64,000 bases of DNA from the IMG/VR virus record IMGVR_UViG_3300032322_002033, positions 30,075-94,074 of that record; one strand, given 5' to 3'. The notes below the pieces were generated by a model. It made no database searches. It was not told the DNA's origin and was given only the letters and a program-made list of their open reading frames with translations. Shown in pieces: positions 46,401 to 54,100 of the stretch. Each line of letters begins with the position of its first letter. Position 1 is the first letter of the stretch. This DNA comes from a virus. A program made the translations under genes and the position numbers.

Positions 46401-46700
46401 GTTAGAAGATTATTACTACAAGCTCGTAAGTTGATTTCGGCAGTTGCAGTTAGATTGTTGTTTGAACAAAATGATTCAGTCGTTAGACAACAATTCTTAG
46501 ATGCTGTGAATCCTATTTTAGATAGTATTAGACGTGACAGAGGTCTCTATGACTTCCGAGTTGTTGTCCAAAATACAACTGAAGATTTAGATAGAAATCA
46601 ATTAGTTGGTAAAATTTATTTAAAACCAGTTAAATCTTTAGAGTTTATTGATATTGAATTCTTAATTACACCGACAGGTGCATCATTTGATAATATTTAA
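43464..46700 (+). CDS. Tail sheath protein paralogue, copy 2
   Basis: A 1078-residue full-length paralogue of the preceding sheath. N-terminal (VYVSPGVYTSERELSFISQS) and C-terminal (RLLLQARKLISAVAVRLLFEQ, DIEFLITPTGASFDNI) regions are nearly the same, while residues about 115-300 are strongly divergent apart from the shared anchor YNDLVVATLRSRGKTQY. Both look intact, so this is not an obvious pseudogene. A mixed sheath, a second function or alternative surface domains are possible. It has its own promoter and is followed within 4 bases by a HAD phosphatase gene. Confidence 0.93.
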   Translation: MASKVYVSPGVYTSERELSFISQSIGVTTLGLAGETLKGPAFEPIFLTSYDDFQTYFGGLSVEKFVNTQLPKYELPFIAKQYLQQSNQLFVTRVLGLSGYDAGPSWTISTVANPDYSTLKVWPPTQGNFRLFTFSGNTGGTVNYYLTGEDTFNHNQINTFSGSPFYSKFDKVYTKFDGGTSTIRQDITALLTSIFLDNSLSATTTGVYGSVSASTPSTDIFSTLTNYTNHYDVPNLLLTGWTNTDRLNDAWYYAGFDIKNDGTYSGVSGYWTIRTCTNPSDPYCFRSSGIGSFTGMCTFNHIFFSGNSYTDYNDLVVATLRSRGKTQYTSTLHGPQYQVTADTASFIGTGAYSGVTQNPFSTFVISGSDKSNNVFSFETSLDINNANYISKVFGTSNFEKDSVQVPLFVEERYQNLLTYGYNKGYIRGLNTDFQYLPESRNKNQESIGYYLQQYQSPESPWVVSELRGNLVYQLFKIISIPDGNSANRQVKVSIANISFQYGTFDLLVRDYYDTDANPVIIEKFTKMSMDSSQSNYIAKRIGTSDSEYTIQSKYIMVEVNPDAPFNALPCGFEGYRTRTYSTLTSPYVIYKSKYDTYGEEIFNPPFGSTQGDDTVFSQGDNVRRTYLGISDTIGYDSDFYDYKGAYNDPSYNWCSEVTPTKWQKITKGYHMDINASAVTIANEYSNSGDPKFVCGNASFNSEPEDSSSPYYNLFSRKFTFLVNGGFDGWDIYNERRTNSDSYILGASGYRSGQLAGCTRYPTSTGWGAFRPITYNDNTTDYGNTDYYAYLIGVQTFANPEVTNINVFATPGIDYVNNQQLIVQTIDMIENDRADSVYVVTTPDFDILQPSSSLDNLIYPRDAVSNLENSAIDSNYTTTYYPWVLMRDTSNGSQIYLPPTAEVCRNIALTDNIAFPWFATAGYTRGLVDAVRARKKLTLTDRDVLYTGRINPIATYNDSGPIIWGNKTLQVNASSLDRLNVRRLLLQARKLISAVAVRLLFEQNDSVVRQQFLDAVNPILDSIRRDRGLYDFRVVVQNTTEDLDRNQLVGKIYLKPVKSLEFIDIEFLITPTGASFDNI

Positions 46701-46704
46701 TAGT

Positions 46705-47535
46705 ATGGGAGTTATATTAATAGAACAAGTTAAAGAAGAATTTACACCCGATATGGTTTATTGGGCATTTGATTGGGATGATAATATTTTAAAAATGCCA
46801 ACTCAAATTATCTTAAAAGATAAAAATGGTAATGAGGTTGGTATGTCTACTGAAGATTTCGCAGAATACAGACATGAAATTGGTATTAAGGATTTTGAAT
46901 ACAAAGGACATACAATTGTAGGTTACGCAAATGACCCTTATAGACAATTCGGAGAGAAGGGAGACAAGAAATTCCAAATAGATGCATTTTTAGCAAAACC
47001 TGCAGTTGCTTGGGACGACTTTGTTAAGGCAATTAATAGTGGTTCAGTTTTTGCAATTATAACTGCAAGAGGACATTCTCCGTTAAAGATAAGAAGTACC
47101 ATCGAAAAAATGATTAATGGGAACTACAAGGGTATAAACAAGAAAGAACTTGTTAAAAATTTAAGAAAGTACAGAGAGTTTGCGGGTGAAGAAGATATGG
47201 AAGATTCAGAAATTATTGACGCATATTTGGATATGAACAAATATTATCCTGTTACTTTTGGACAAGGTTCCGCCCAATCACCTGAAAAAGGAAAAGAAAT
47301 TGCGTTAAAAGAATTTGAAAATTATGTTAAGTACCTTTCAAAGGTTTTGCAGACTCCGGCGTATTTAAAGAATAAAATATCTAATTCTTTTCTACCAGTT
47401 ATCATTTTTTCAGATGATGATGAGAAAAATTTAGAACATAGTCATAAAAAATTATCAAATAGACCAGAGAATATAATTCAATTTGTTTCTACAAAAGGAG
47501 GAGAAAAAAAGTTATATACTGGAAATGAAAATTAA
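46705..47535 (+). CDS. HAD-like phosphatase/nucleotidase
   Basis: Start at ATG 46705, after the sheath stop; longer readings overlap the sheath gene. The 276-residue product has HAD motif I AFDWDDNIL (Asp23 and Asp25), motif II AIITARGHS (near 118) with a basic LKIRSTIEK helix, and an acidic motif IV IIFSDDDEKN (near 235). The substrate cannot be read from the sequence; phage relatives include polynucleotide 3'-phosphatases and nucleotidases. The first residues MGVILIEQVKEEF resemble a short prohead-processed peptide (Leu-Ile-Glu). Its place between sheath and tube genes is odd for an enzyme and suggests late expression. Confidence 0.8.
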   Translation: MGVILIEQVKEEFTPDMVYWAFDWDDNILKMPTQIILKDKNGNEVGMSTEDFAEYRHEIGIKDFEYKGHTIVGYANDPYRQFGEKGDKKFQIDAFLAKPAVAWDDFVKAINSGSVFAIITARGHSPLKIRSTIEKMINGNYKGINKKELVKNLRKYREFAGEEDMEDSEIIDAYLDMNKYYPVTFGQGSAQSPEKGKEIALKEFENYVKYLSKVLQTPAYLKNKISNSFLPVIIFSDDDEKNLEHSHKKLSNRPENIIQFVSTKGGEKKLYTGNEN

Positions 47536-47601
47536 ACTGGTCTTATTGCAAATTTGGACATAAAAAAATTTAAAGTAAATAGAAAAAATAATAAACGACA
47601 C

Positions 47602-47608
47602 TATTTAT
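47602..47608 (+). promoter_or_regulatory. TATTTAT late-promoter-like element
   Basis: acTATTTATagaaaaataaaag, then an A-rich leader to the tail tube ATG at 47640. Confidence 0.55.
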
Positions 47609-47639
47609 AGAAAAATAAAAGAAGAAAAAAAACAAAGAA

Positions 47640-48125
47640 ATGGCTGATTTACTGATTAAAATGCCGATACCATATGAACCCAAACAAAAGAACAGGTTCA
47701 TTTTAAAATTTGATAATTTAGGTATCAATGAATGGTTCGTGGAAAGTACAAGTAGACCATCAATAACTATAAAAGAAAATGAGATACCCTTTATTAATAG
47801 TAAAAGATATGTTGCATCTAGTTATGAATGGGAAACAATAGATGTTACATTTAGAGACCCAATCGGTCCATCGGCTACACAAGCTTTAATGGAATGGGTT
47901 CGTCTTCATGCTGAGTCTGTTACAGGTCGTATGGGTTATGCCGTAGGATATAAAAGAGATTTGGAATTGGATTTATTAGACCCAACAGGTGTTGTTATTG
48001 AAAAATGGATGTTAATGGGTACATTCTTAACTAAAGTTGATTTTGGTGATTTGGAATATGGTGAAGGTGGACTTGTTAATATTACTGCCACTCTAAGACC
48101 TGACTATTGTGTTTTAGTATACTAA
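47640..48125 (+). CDS. Tail tube protein (gp19-like)
   Basis: A 161-residue tube subunit, the size of T4 gp19 (163). The N-terminus IPYEPKQKNRFILKFDN, then WFVESTSRPSI, the strand WETIDVTFRDPIGPSATQAL and the C-terminal LEYGEGGLVNITATLRPDY match the beta-barrel of contractile-tail tube proteins that stack into the DNA conduit. It has its own late-type promoter with an A-rich leader and is followed by a hairpin terminator, as expected for a very abundant virion protein. Confidence 0.95.
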   Translation: MADLLIKMPIPYEPKQKNRFILKFDNLGINEWFVESTSRPSITIKENEIPFINSKRYVASSYEWETIDVTFRDPIGPSATQALMEWVRLHAESVTGRMGYAVGYKRDLELDLLDPTGVVIEKWMLMGTFLTKVDFGDLEYGEGGLVNITATLRPDYCVLVY

Positions 48126-48147
48126 AAAATACAAAATATATTATATT

Positions 48148-48171
48148 AAAGTCCAAGAAATTGGACTTTTT
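48148..48171 (+). terminator. Rho-independent terminator after tail tube gene
   Basis: AAAGTCCAA-gaaa-TTGGACTTT, a perfect 9-bp stem with a GNRA-type tetraloop, continuing into a T-rich tail. It ends the tube transcript. Confidence 0.9.
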
Positions 48172-48220
48172 TATTTACAAAGGTTTATATTAATCTAATT
48201 TTATATATAAAAACTTATTT

Positions 48221-48973
48221 ATGAACGAGCAAATCGCTGGACAAGAAAATTTTTCATTACCTCACGACATAGTTGTATTACCAAGTGAAGGTAAGTATTA
48301 TAAAAATAAAAAGAAGTCAGTTAAAGTAGGGTATTTAACTGCAGTTGATGAAAATCTAATAGTATCTTTATCTACGGGTGAAGCGACTCAAATGATGTCT
48401 CAATTAATTAGAAATAAACTATATGAACCTGAATTGTCACCATACGATATGTTAGAAGGTGATATTGAGGCGATATTAATCTTTTTGAGAAATACGTCTT
48501 TTGGTCCTGAGTATAACTTCACATTAATTGACCCTGAAACAGGAAAAGAATTCTCACATTCTATAGTTTTAGATGAATTGACGTTTATAAAACCAAATGT
48601 TGAACCTGATAGTGAAGGTTTATTAAAAACAACATTACCAAAATCAAATGTTGAAATTAAATTAAAATTATTAACTTACGGTGAATTAATGGATATTGAC
48701 AGAGCAACAAGAAAATATGTTGGAGGTCAAGTCAAACCTATCGTAACTAATAAACTATCAAAACAAATTGTTGAAATCAACGGAAGTAGAGATGCGAACG
48801 AAATCACATCATTTATTTCTAAAATGCCAATTATGGATTCTAAGTACATTTCTAAATTCATTTTAGAAAATGAACCAAGAATTGATTTTAACAGAGAAAT
48901 TATAGCCCCGTCAGGAAAAAAGGTTCTTACAAAGATTACCTTTGGGGCGGAGTTTTTTCGCCCTTTCTTCTAA
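48221..48973 (+). CDS. Baseplate/tape-measure chaperone, gp26-like
   Basis: A 250-residue protein with the start IVVLPSEGKYYKNKKKSV, VGYLTAVDENLIVSL and helix-rich middle PYDMLEGDIEAILIFLRNTS, as in T4-type gp26 and the T4_baseplate family, involved in hub or tape-measure assembly. It ends FGAEFFRPFF, and the reading frame continues in +1 as a gp51-like segment (to 49115). The slip site GAG-TTT-TTT-CGC at 48950-48961 could give a 297-residue fusion by a +1 shift. The position right before the tape-measure gene is that of frameshifting tail-assembly chaperone pairs. The 95-bp spacer upstream has no clean TATTTAT at a useful distance. Confidence 0.7.
   Translation: MNEQIAGQENFSLPHDIVVLPSEGKYYKNKKKSVKVGYLTAVDENLIVSLSTGEATQMMSQLIRNKLYEPELSPYDMLEGDIEAILIFLRNTSFGPEYNFTLIDPETGKEFSHSIVLDELTFIKPNVEPDSEGLLKTTLPKSNVEIKLKLLTYGELMDIDRATRKYVGGQVKPIVTNKLSKQIVEINGSRDANEITSFISKMPIMDSKYISKFILENEPRIDFNREIIAPSGKKVLTKITFGAEFFRPFF
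48953..48961 (+). promoter_or_regulatory. Candidate frameshift site (TTT TTT CGC)
   Basis: Two Phe codons followed by the Arg codon CGC. A Phe-tRNA can re-pair from UUU to UUC by a +1 step, as at the influenza PA-X site UUU-CGU; a -2 step on the U run would give the same frame. Confidence 0.55.
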
Positions 48974-49115
48974 GTATTTAGACAATTTATTAGACCAATA
49001 TTATTTGATGGGTAAAATGCTTCATACATCCTATTCGGATTTTATGAACATGCCTATTTATATTAGAAATGCGATTACTAGTAAGATAATCAAATATAAT
49101 AGTAAAGGTAAATAA
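48960..49115 (+). CDS. gp51-like extension read by frameshift
   Basis: A 51-codon open frame, +1 relative to the upstream gene, ending TAA at 49113-49115, three bases before the tape-measure ATG. It reads ALSSKYLDNLLDQYYLMG, then SYSDFMNMPIYIRNAITSKI, with the FF-A-L and MP-x-Y-x-R pattern of gp51-like or gpT-type assembly chaperone extensions. There is no ATG before 49008, and a start there would lose half of the segment, so expression as a fusion with the gp26-like protein is the simplest explanation. T4 has separate, adjacent genes 26 and 51. Confidence 0.65.
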   Translation, partial: ALSSKYLDNLLDQYYLMGKMLHTSYSDFMNMPIYIRNAITSKIIKYNSKGK

Positions 49116-49118
49116 AGT

Positions 49119-51071
49119 ATGCAGGCAAATCAGGGAGGTGGTGGACAAAGTTCACTTACAAACGAAACGGTTTTAAAAGGTATGATTCCTGGTGCTGTCC
49201 AAATCGATGCGGTAAAATCAATATTAAAATCAATTGAAGTATATTCAAATTTAAACCAGTCTGTTGTTGATTATGGTACATTCATCGGTCAAAATGTTGC
49301 TTACCAAGAATTACTTACTCAAAAAGCAATTGAGTTTGGAAAACAACAAACCTTAAACATAAAGTCTACATCAGATTTTGAAAAAGTATTTTTTCAAATA
49401 AACCAAGAATTTAGTTCAGCTTATGGTAGAATTTCTTTGTTAACTAATGAACAAGTTGGGAATGTTGTTAAATATTCAGATGTTTTAAAAATAGCGTCCT
49501 CTGATTTATTAAACAACTTTTCTGATATTGGGTATTCAGTTGATGATGTTACTAAAGTAACCGCTGATTTAGCCAAATCTTCTAATAAATTTGCGGTTCC
49601 ATTACAATTAGTAGCTAATGAAGTAATTCCTAAATTATCTTTAATAAATAAATTAGGATTTACAAATGGTGTTGAGGGTCTTACCGAAATGGTTGCTCAA
49701 TCTAAATTATTAGGTTTAAGTTTTGAAAAAGTACAACAATATGGTGAAAAAATGTTTGACCCTGAGCAAGCTCAAATGGCGGCAAACAAATTTACTATGT
49801 TAGGTGCTCAAATTTCAGAATTTAAAGACCCATTTTTTTGGATGGGTTCAGTATATGATGGATTTGAAAAGATTACCCCAAAAGTATCTGAGTTATTTTC
49901 AACGTACTTACAATTTGATGAAGCAACAGGACGATTTAAAGTACCTAAAGGAGCTATTACGGACATTCAAAAATTATCTGAAGAATTTGGTATTACTTAT
50001 GAAGAGGCAGTTAAAACAGGGGGTCAATTTTTACAAGTTGAAAATCGAGTAAGTAAATTAAAGGGGGCATTTAAAAATTTAAATGATACGGAATTAAGGA
50101 GTTTAGCATCAAATGTTGTAACTACTACAGACGCTGCGGGAAAATTAGTGTACCAATTTGATTTGTTTGACAAAGAAGGAAAAACAACTACCGTTTCTAA
50201 AACATTAGAACAATTACAGGGTGATTTACAAACACAAGAAGAAATTTTAAAATTTTATAAACCACCTGAATATGAAAAATTGAATAACGATGAATTAGTG
50301 GAGACATTAAGACAGGGTTCAATTAGTGTAGGTGAAGAGTATGCTAGATACGGTAAGGTTACCTCTCAACAAATTCCTTTAGAGATGGCTCAAGCAGGAG
50401 TCACACCTGAACTTGTGGATAAATCTTTAGAAATTTATAAATCAAACGTTCAAGGGTTTATTAGTACATTTAATAGTTCAAATGCTCAGTTTAAATCGTT
50501 TTTGGATGGGTTTAATGGGAACATATCAACCTTTGTTAATAATTTAACGTCAGGTAATTTTCAAAAGGCTTTTGGAGATTTAACTTCTTTAGTTGGACAA
50601 TTTACAAATGTTGCTGGAACTGGAATATTAGAAAGCATACAAAAGTCTTTTACTAGTATTGTGGATACACAATTACCTAATTTAAGTACTAGTATTGATA
50701 CGTTAAATAATGCGGTTAACAGAATAAAAGGTGTTTTTGAAAATATTGAAAACTGGTCAAAAGGATTGAATGCTGAAAATGTCTCACAACCCGGCACAAA
50801 AGGTCCGAATAATTTAGAAATGAAAGAATTAACGGGGGGTCTTTCTGCAGCTATGCAAACGCCAAAAGTTAACGAAGTTGATTTTTCAAATATTAAAGAT
50901 ATGAATTTAACTACTGAAAATACTACTAATAAAAATGTTAATGGTAAAGTAATTTTAGAAGTTACATCATCTGGTAACCTTGATAAGGGTACGATGGAAT
51001 CCTTTAAAAAAGAAATTATGCAACCATCATTTTTACAACCTTTAAAAGTGGCGTTGGAAAACATGATATAG
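49119..51071 (+). CDS. Tail tape-measure protein (gp29-like)
   Basis: A 650-residue, mainly helical protein that should sit inside the tail tube and set its length. It is close in size to T4 gp29 (590). The sequence is a series of amphipathic helices with conserved-looking stretches such as GYSVDDVTKVTADLAKSSNK, DPEQAQMAANKFTMLGAQIS and FITYEEAV-type hydrophobic repeats, and a Gly-rich start QANQGGGGQSS. No transmembrane segment is clear. Its position after the tube and chaperone genes and before baseplate cap genes fits. The tail here is likely of T4-like length, by comparison of protein sizes. Confidence 0.8.
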   Translation: MQANQGGGGQSSLTNETVLKGMIPGAVQIDAVKSILKSIEVYSNLNQSVVDYGTFIGQNVAYQELLTQKAIEFGKQQTLNIKSTSDFEKVFFQINQEFSSAYGRISLLTNEQVGNVVKYSDVLKIASSDLLNNFSDIGYSVDDVTKVTADLAKSSNKFAVPLQLVANEVIPKLSLINKLGFTNGVEGLTEMVAQSKLLGLSFEKVQQYGEKMFDPEQAQMAANKFTMLGAQISEFKDPFFWMGSVYDGFEKITPKVSELFSTYLQFDEATGRFKVPKGAITDIQKLSEEFGITYEEAVKTGGQFLQVENRVSKLKGAFKNLNDTELRSLASNVVTTTDAAGKLVYQFDLFDKEGKTTTVSKTLEQLQGDLQTQEEILKFYKPPEYEKLNNDELVETLRQGSISVGEEYARYGKVTSQQIPLEMAQAGVTPELVDKSLEIYKSNVQGFISTFNSSNAQFKSFLDGFNGNISTFVNNLTSGNFQKAFGDLTSLVGQFTNVAGTGILESIQKSFTSIVDTQLPNLSTSIDTLNNAVNRIKGVFENIENWSKGLNAENVSQPGTKGPNNLEMKELTGGLSAAMQTPKVNEVDFSNIKDMNLTTENTTNKNVNGKVILEVTSSGNLDKGTMESFKKEIMQPSFLQPLKVALENMI

Positions 51072-51109
51072 AAAATTACAATTCTTCTATTTATTAGAAA
51101 ACACAAATA

Positions 51110-54100
51110 ATGTCAGATGTATTATCTTTTAATGGTTCAAAACAGTTTAGGGATAAACTTATAACAAGAAATTTAGTTCCTTACTATGTTGAGGGGTCTT
51201 ACGTACCGCCCAACGCACCATTAAACTATGAAATAGTTCAACAAGATAATTCACCAATTGATAGTGAAAATATAAGCTATGAAATTTTATCTGAACCTGA
51301 AAACGCGACAATTATTAACAAGTACCAACCTGAAAACTTTTTTGATGGTGCTGAATTCCTATCAGTTGTTGACCCACCAGGGGTTAATGAGGGTTTATTA
51401 AAAGATTTATCAACAGGTCCAAACGGAGAGTATATTGATTTTGTTGCTCCTGAATATAGTATATATGAAATTTTAACAAATACTAGTCAAAATTTATCTA
51501 ACGATACCTTCATTCAAAGATTGGCGGCTCAAAGACTTAAAGAGATATTTGAAGAAAGGATTGCTTCACAAATTGAAAGATATACAATAGGTAGAGTTAA
51601 TTTAAGTGCATTACAAGACCCATTTAATGCTAGTTTAGTTTTAAATGGACAACAACCTGTCATATATGATGATTTCACAATTACGGTACCTGACGGACCA
51701 ATAGATATTGCGTTATTTTTTCTACAAAGATTATCCGGTACTTATATTCCTGTTTCACCAATTGAAGGGGATTATACGACACCTGTTGAAAAGCAAAAAA
51801 CTGCTGCCGGTCAATTAATTGCAAATACTGGACTTGGAAGATTAGTTGGTAGATTATCTAATCGAGTATCTAATTTAATTAATTCTTCAGAAAAATTTTT
51901 ACAAAACACGGGTACAGGTCAAAAAAGGGCAATGTTCAACAGTATTGGATGGAATAGATTTAAACCACCATATGTTGATGCAATAGCTGGAGGACAGGCA
52001 ATTGCTAATTTATTTAACAAAAATCAATCATATACTAATTTTTATGTTGGTAGTGAACAAGAAGAAATTAATTTTATAAATTCACCTGCAAGTTTAATAC
52101 CTACAGACGCTTATGGTAATCCAATGAACATTATTGTTTATGGACCAAATAAGCTTGCTGATTTATATGAAGAAAATAGTACTTTAATTTTTGGTAACAA
52201 TAGTCAAACTTATGCCGATAGACCAGCACTTGATGGTGGATTTGTTTGGATAAGTGAAGAGACAAAATCTGAGGCTGGTAAAAAGGTGGGACAAGGTGGG
52301 GAACTATACGACTCTGACCCAAACTTTAATCAAATTTCTCCATACTACGAACAAGTTACATCAACAAACTATGATTTGAAAAAAGGGTCGATTTTAGATG
52401 AAACTCAAAGAATTGTTGATTCTGCTCCTAAGAAGGGTAAAGAAAGATTAGAACACGTTGGTAATGCCATTAACCAAGTATCAAAAGTATTTTTTGATGG
52501 TTATAAAGAAATTACCAAAGGTTCTCGAGTTAAAAAATATGTAACTAAAAACGGAAAAGAAGTTGGAGAAGAATATGGAAGAGTTTTCACTAAAGATAAT
52601 CCATATTTTGCGTATGGTAATTTACAATCTACAATAGCTAATACATCAGGTTTAGAAACAAGTGGAAATATAAGAAGGTCGTCATATTCTGTTTTAGACT
52701 CAACATACAATCTTAATATTAACCCATATAAGACATCTTCCACAAATCTTAACAATCCTACTGGTGGTCCTGCAAATGTTAAAAAATATATGTTGTCTAT
52801 TGAGAATTTGGCTTGGAAAGGAAGTTCAGAATATCTTGATTTACCCGATATTGAGAAGGGACCAAATGGAGGTAGAATTATGTGGTTCCCACCTTATGAC
52901 TTGACATTTGATGATAATTCACAAGCGCAATTCGATGCTACTGACTTTTTAGGTAGACCAGAGCCAATATATACGTATAAAAACACATCAAGGTCAGGTA
53001 ATCTTGGATTTACAATTATTGTTGACCACCCTTCGGTTTTGAATTTAATTGTTAATAAAGTTTTACAAGGAGAGAGTTCGAGGATAACTGATGAGGTTGT
53101 TGATTCATTTTTTTCAGGTTTAAAAAAGTATGATTTATACGAGATTGCTAGAAAATTTAATACTGTTAGTAGAACTAATTTAGAACAATTATATAACGAT
53201 GTATTAAGTGATGCGAATTCTTCTGATGAGGCGAAAAGACAAGCGGCAATTGCCTTAGGTTCTACCAGTACTACACCTAATGTTGAATTACCTGAAGTAG
53301 GTATTGATTATAATGACTATGGATTTTATTTTGACATAACGTCAACATCATCTTACCAAGATGATTATGATAATTATTTAAATAATTTACCAAACATATT
53401 AGTACAAGCCGGTTCATTTTCTTCTCAAACTGAAACTTTCTTTAATGAAGTAATTAAATCAAATTTTGATAAAGCAGATGCAATAAGAACCAAGGTTAAA
53501 TCATTAATTGAAAATGATAACATGAATGTTATTATTAGGATTAATGGTAGTAAAACAATTGGAGAAAGTGACAATTCATCAGTACAATTAGCGAATCGAA
53601 GATTAGAATCGGTTAAAGGTTTCTTTTCTGCCGCTGGTCTTGACAAGTATTTTGAAAATGAAAAATTGAGGATTGTTGGTACAGAGACTTTAGGAACATT
53701 AACTGATGGTATTGCTAGAGAAGGTAGTTCTGAAACAATTAATTGTTCCGAAACTTTAACAGGACAAGAAATACAATATTCATATAAAGCATTAGCTTGT
53801 AGAGCGGTTCGTTTTGAAAACATAGTTGTAAACGCTCCATCGGCAAATGTTAATAATCAGGGGACTCAACAAACTCCTGAAAATAACCCTAATGCTAAAA
53901 CGTTAAATGGTAGAAAACCACAAGGAAATCAAGGTGCTACACCAAACGCACAAGGATTAAGTAAAAAAATAATAAGACAATTATTAGTTGAGTCTGATTA
54001 TTTTGAAATTCTAAAAAAGGATAATCCTTTCTTTTATGATTCAATTAAAAGTAAAATTAAATACTTCCATCCTGCATTCCATTCTATGACACCCGAAGGT

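Noticed and set aside
40139-46700. Second sheath gene as an assembly duplicate
   Set aside because: The two copies differ widely at DNA and protein level, and each has its own promoter, so this is a true paralogue.
46678-46704. Upstream start for the HAD gene
   Set aside because: It would overlap the sheath C-terminus; ATG 46705 follows the stop and begins a sensible N-terminus.
48216-48222. TATTTAT overlapping the ATG at 48221 as a promoter
   Set aside because: The element overlaps the start codon, so it could not drive this gene in the same way as the others.
48953-48973. gp26/gp51 frame break as a simple sequencing error
   Set aside because: Kept as a possible alternative, but the original frame ends in an orderly way, the site suits slippage, and such overlaps are usual before tape-measure genes.
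50561-51106. Minus-strand open frame of 181 codons opposite the tape-measure gene
   Set aside because: It lies wholly opposite a well-supported gene and has no recognisable motif.
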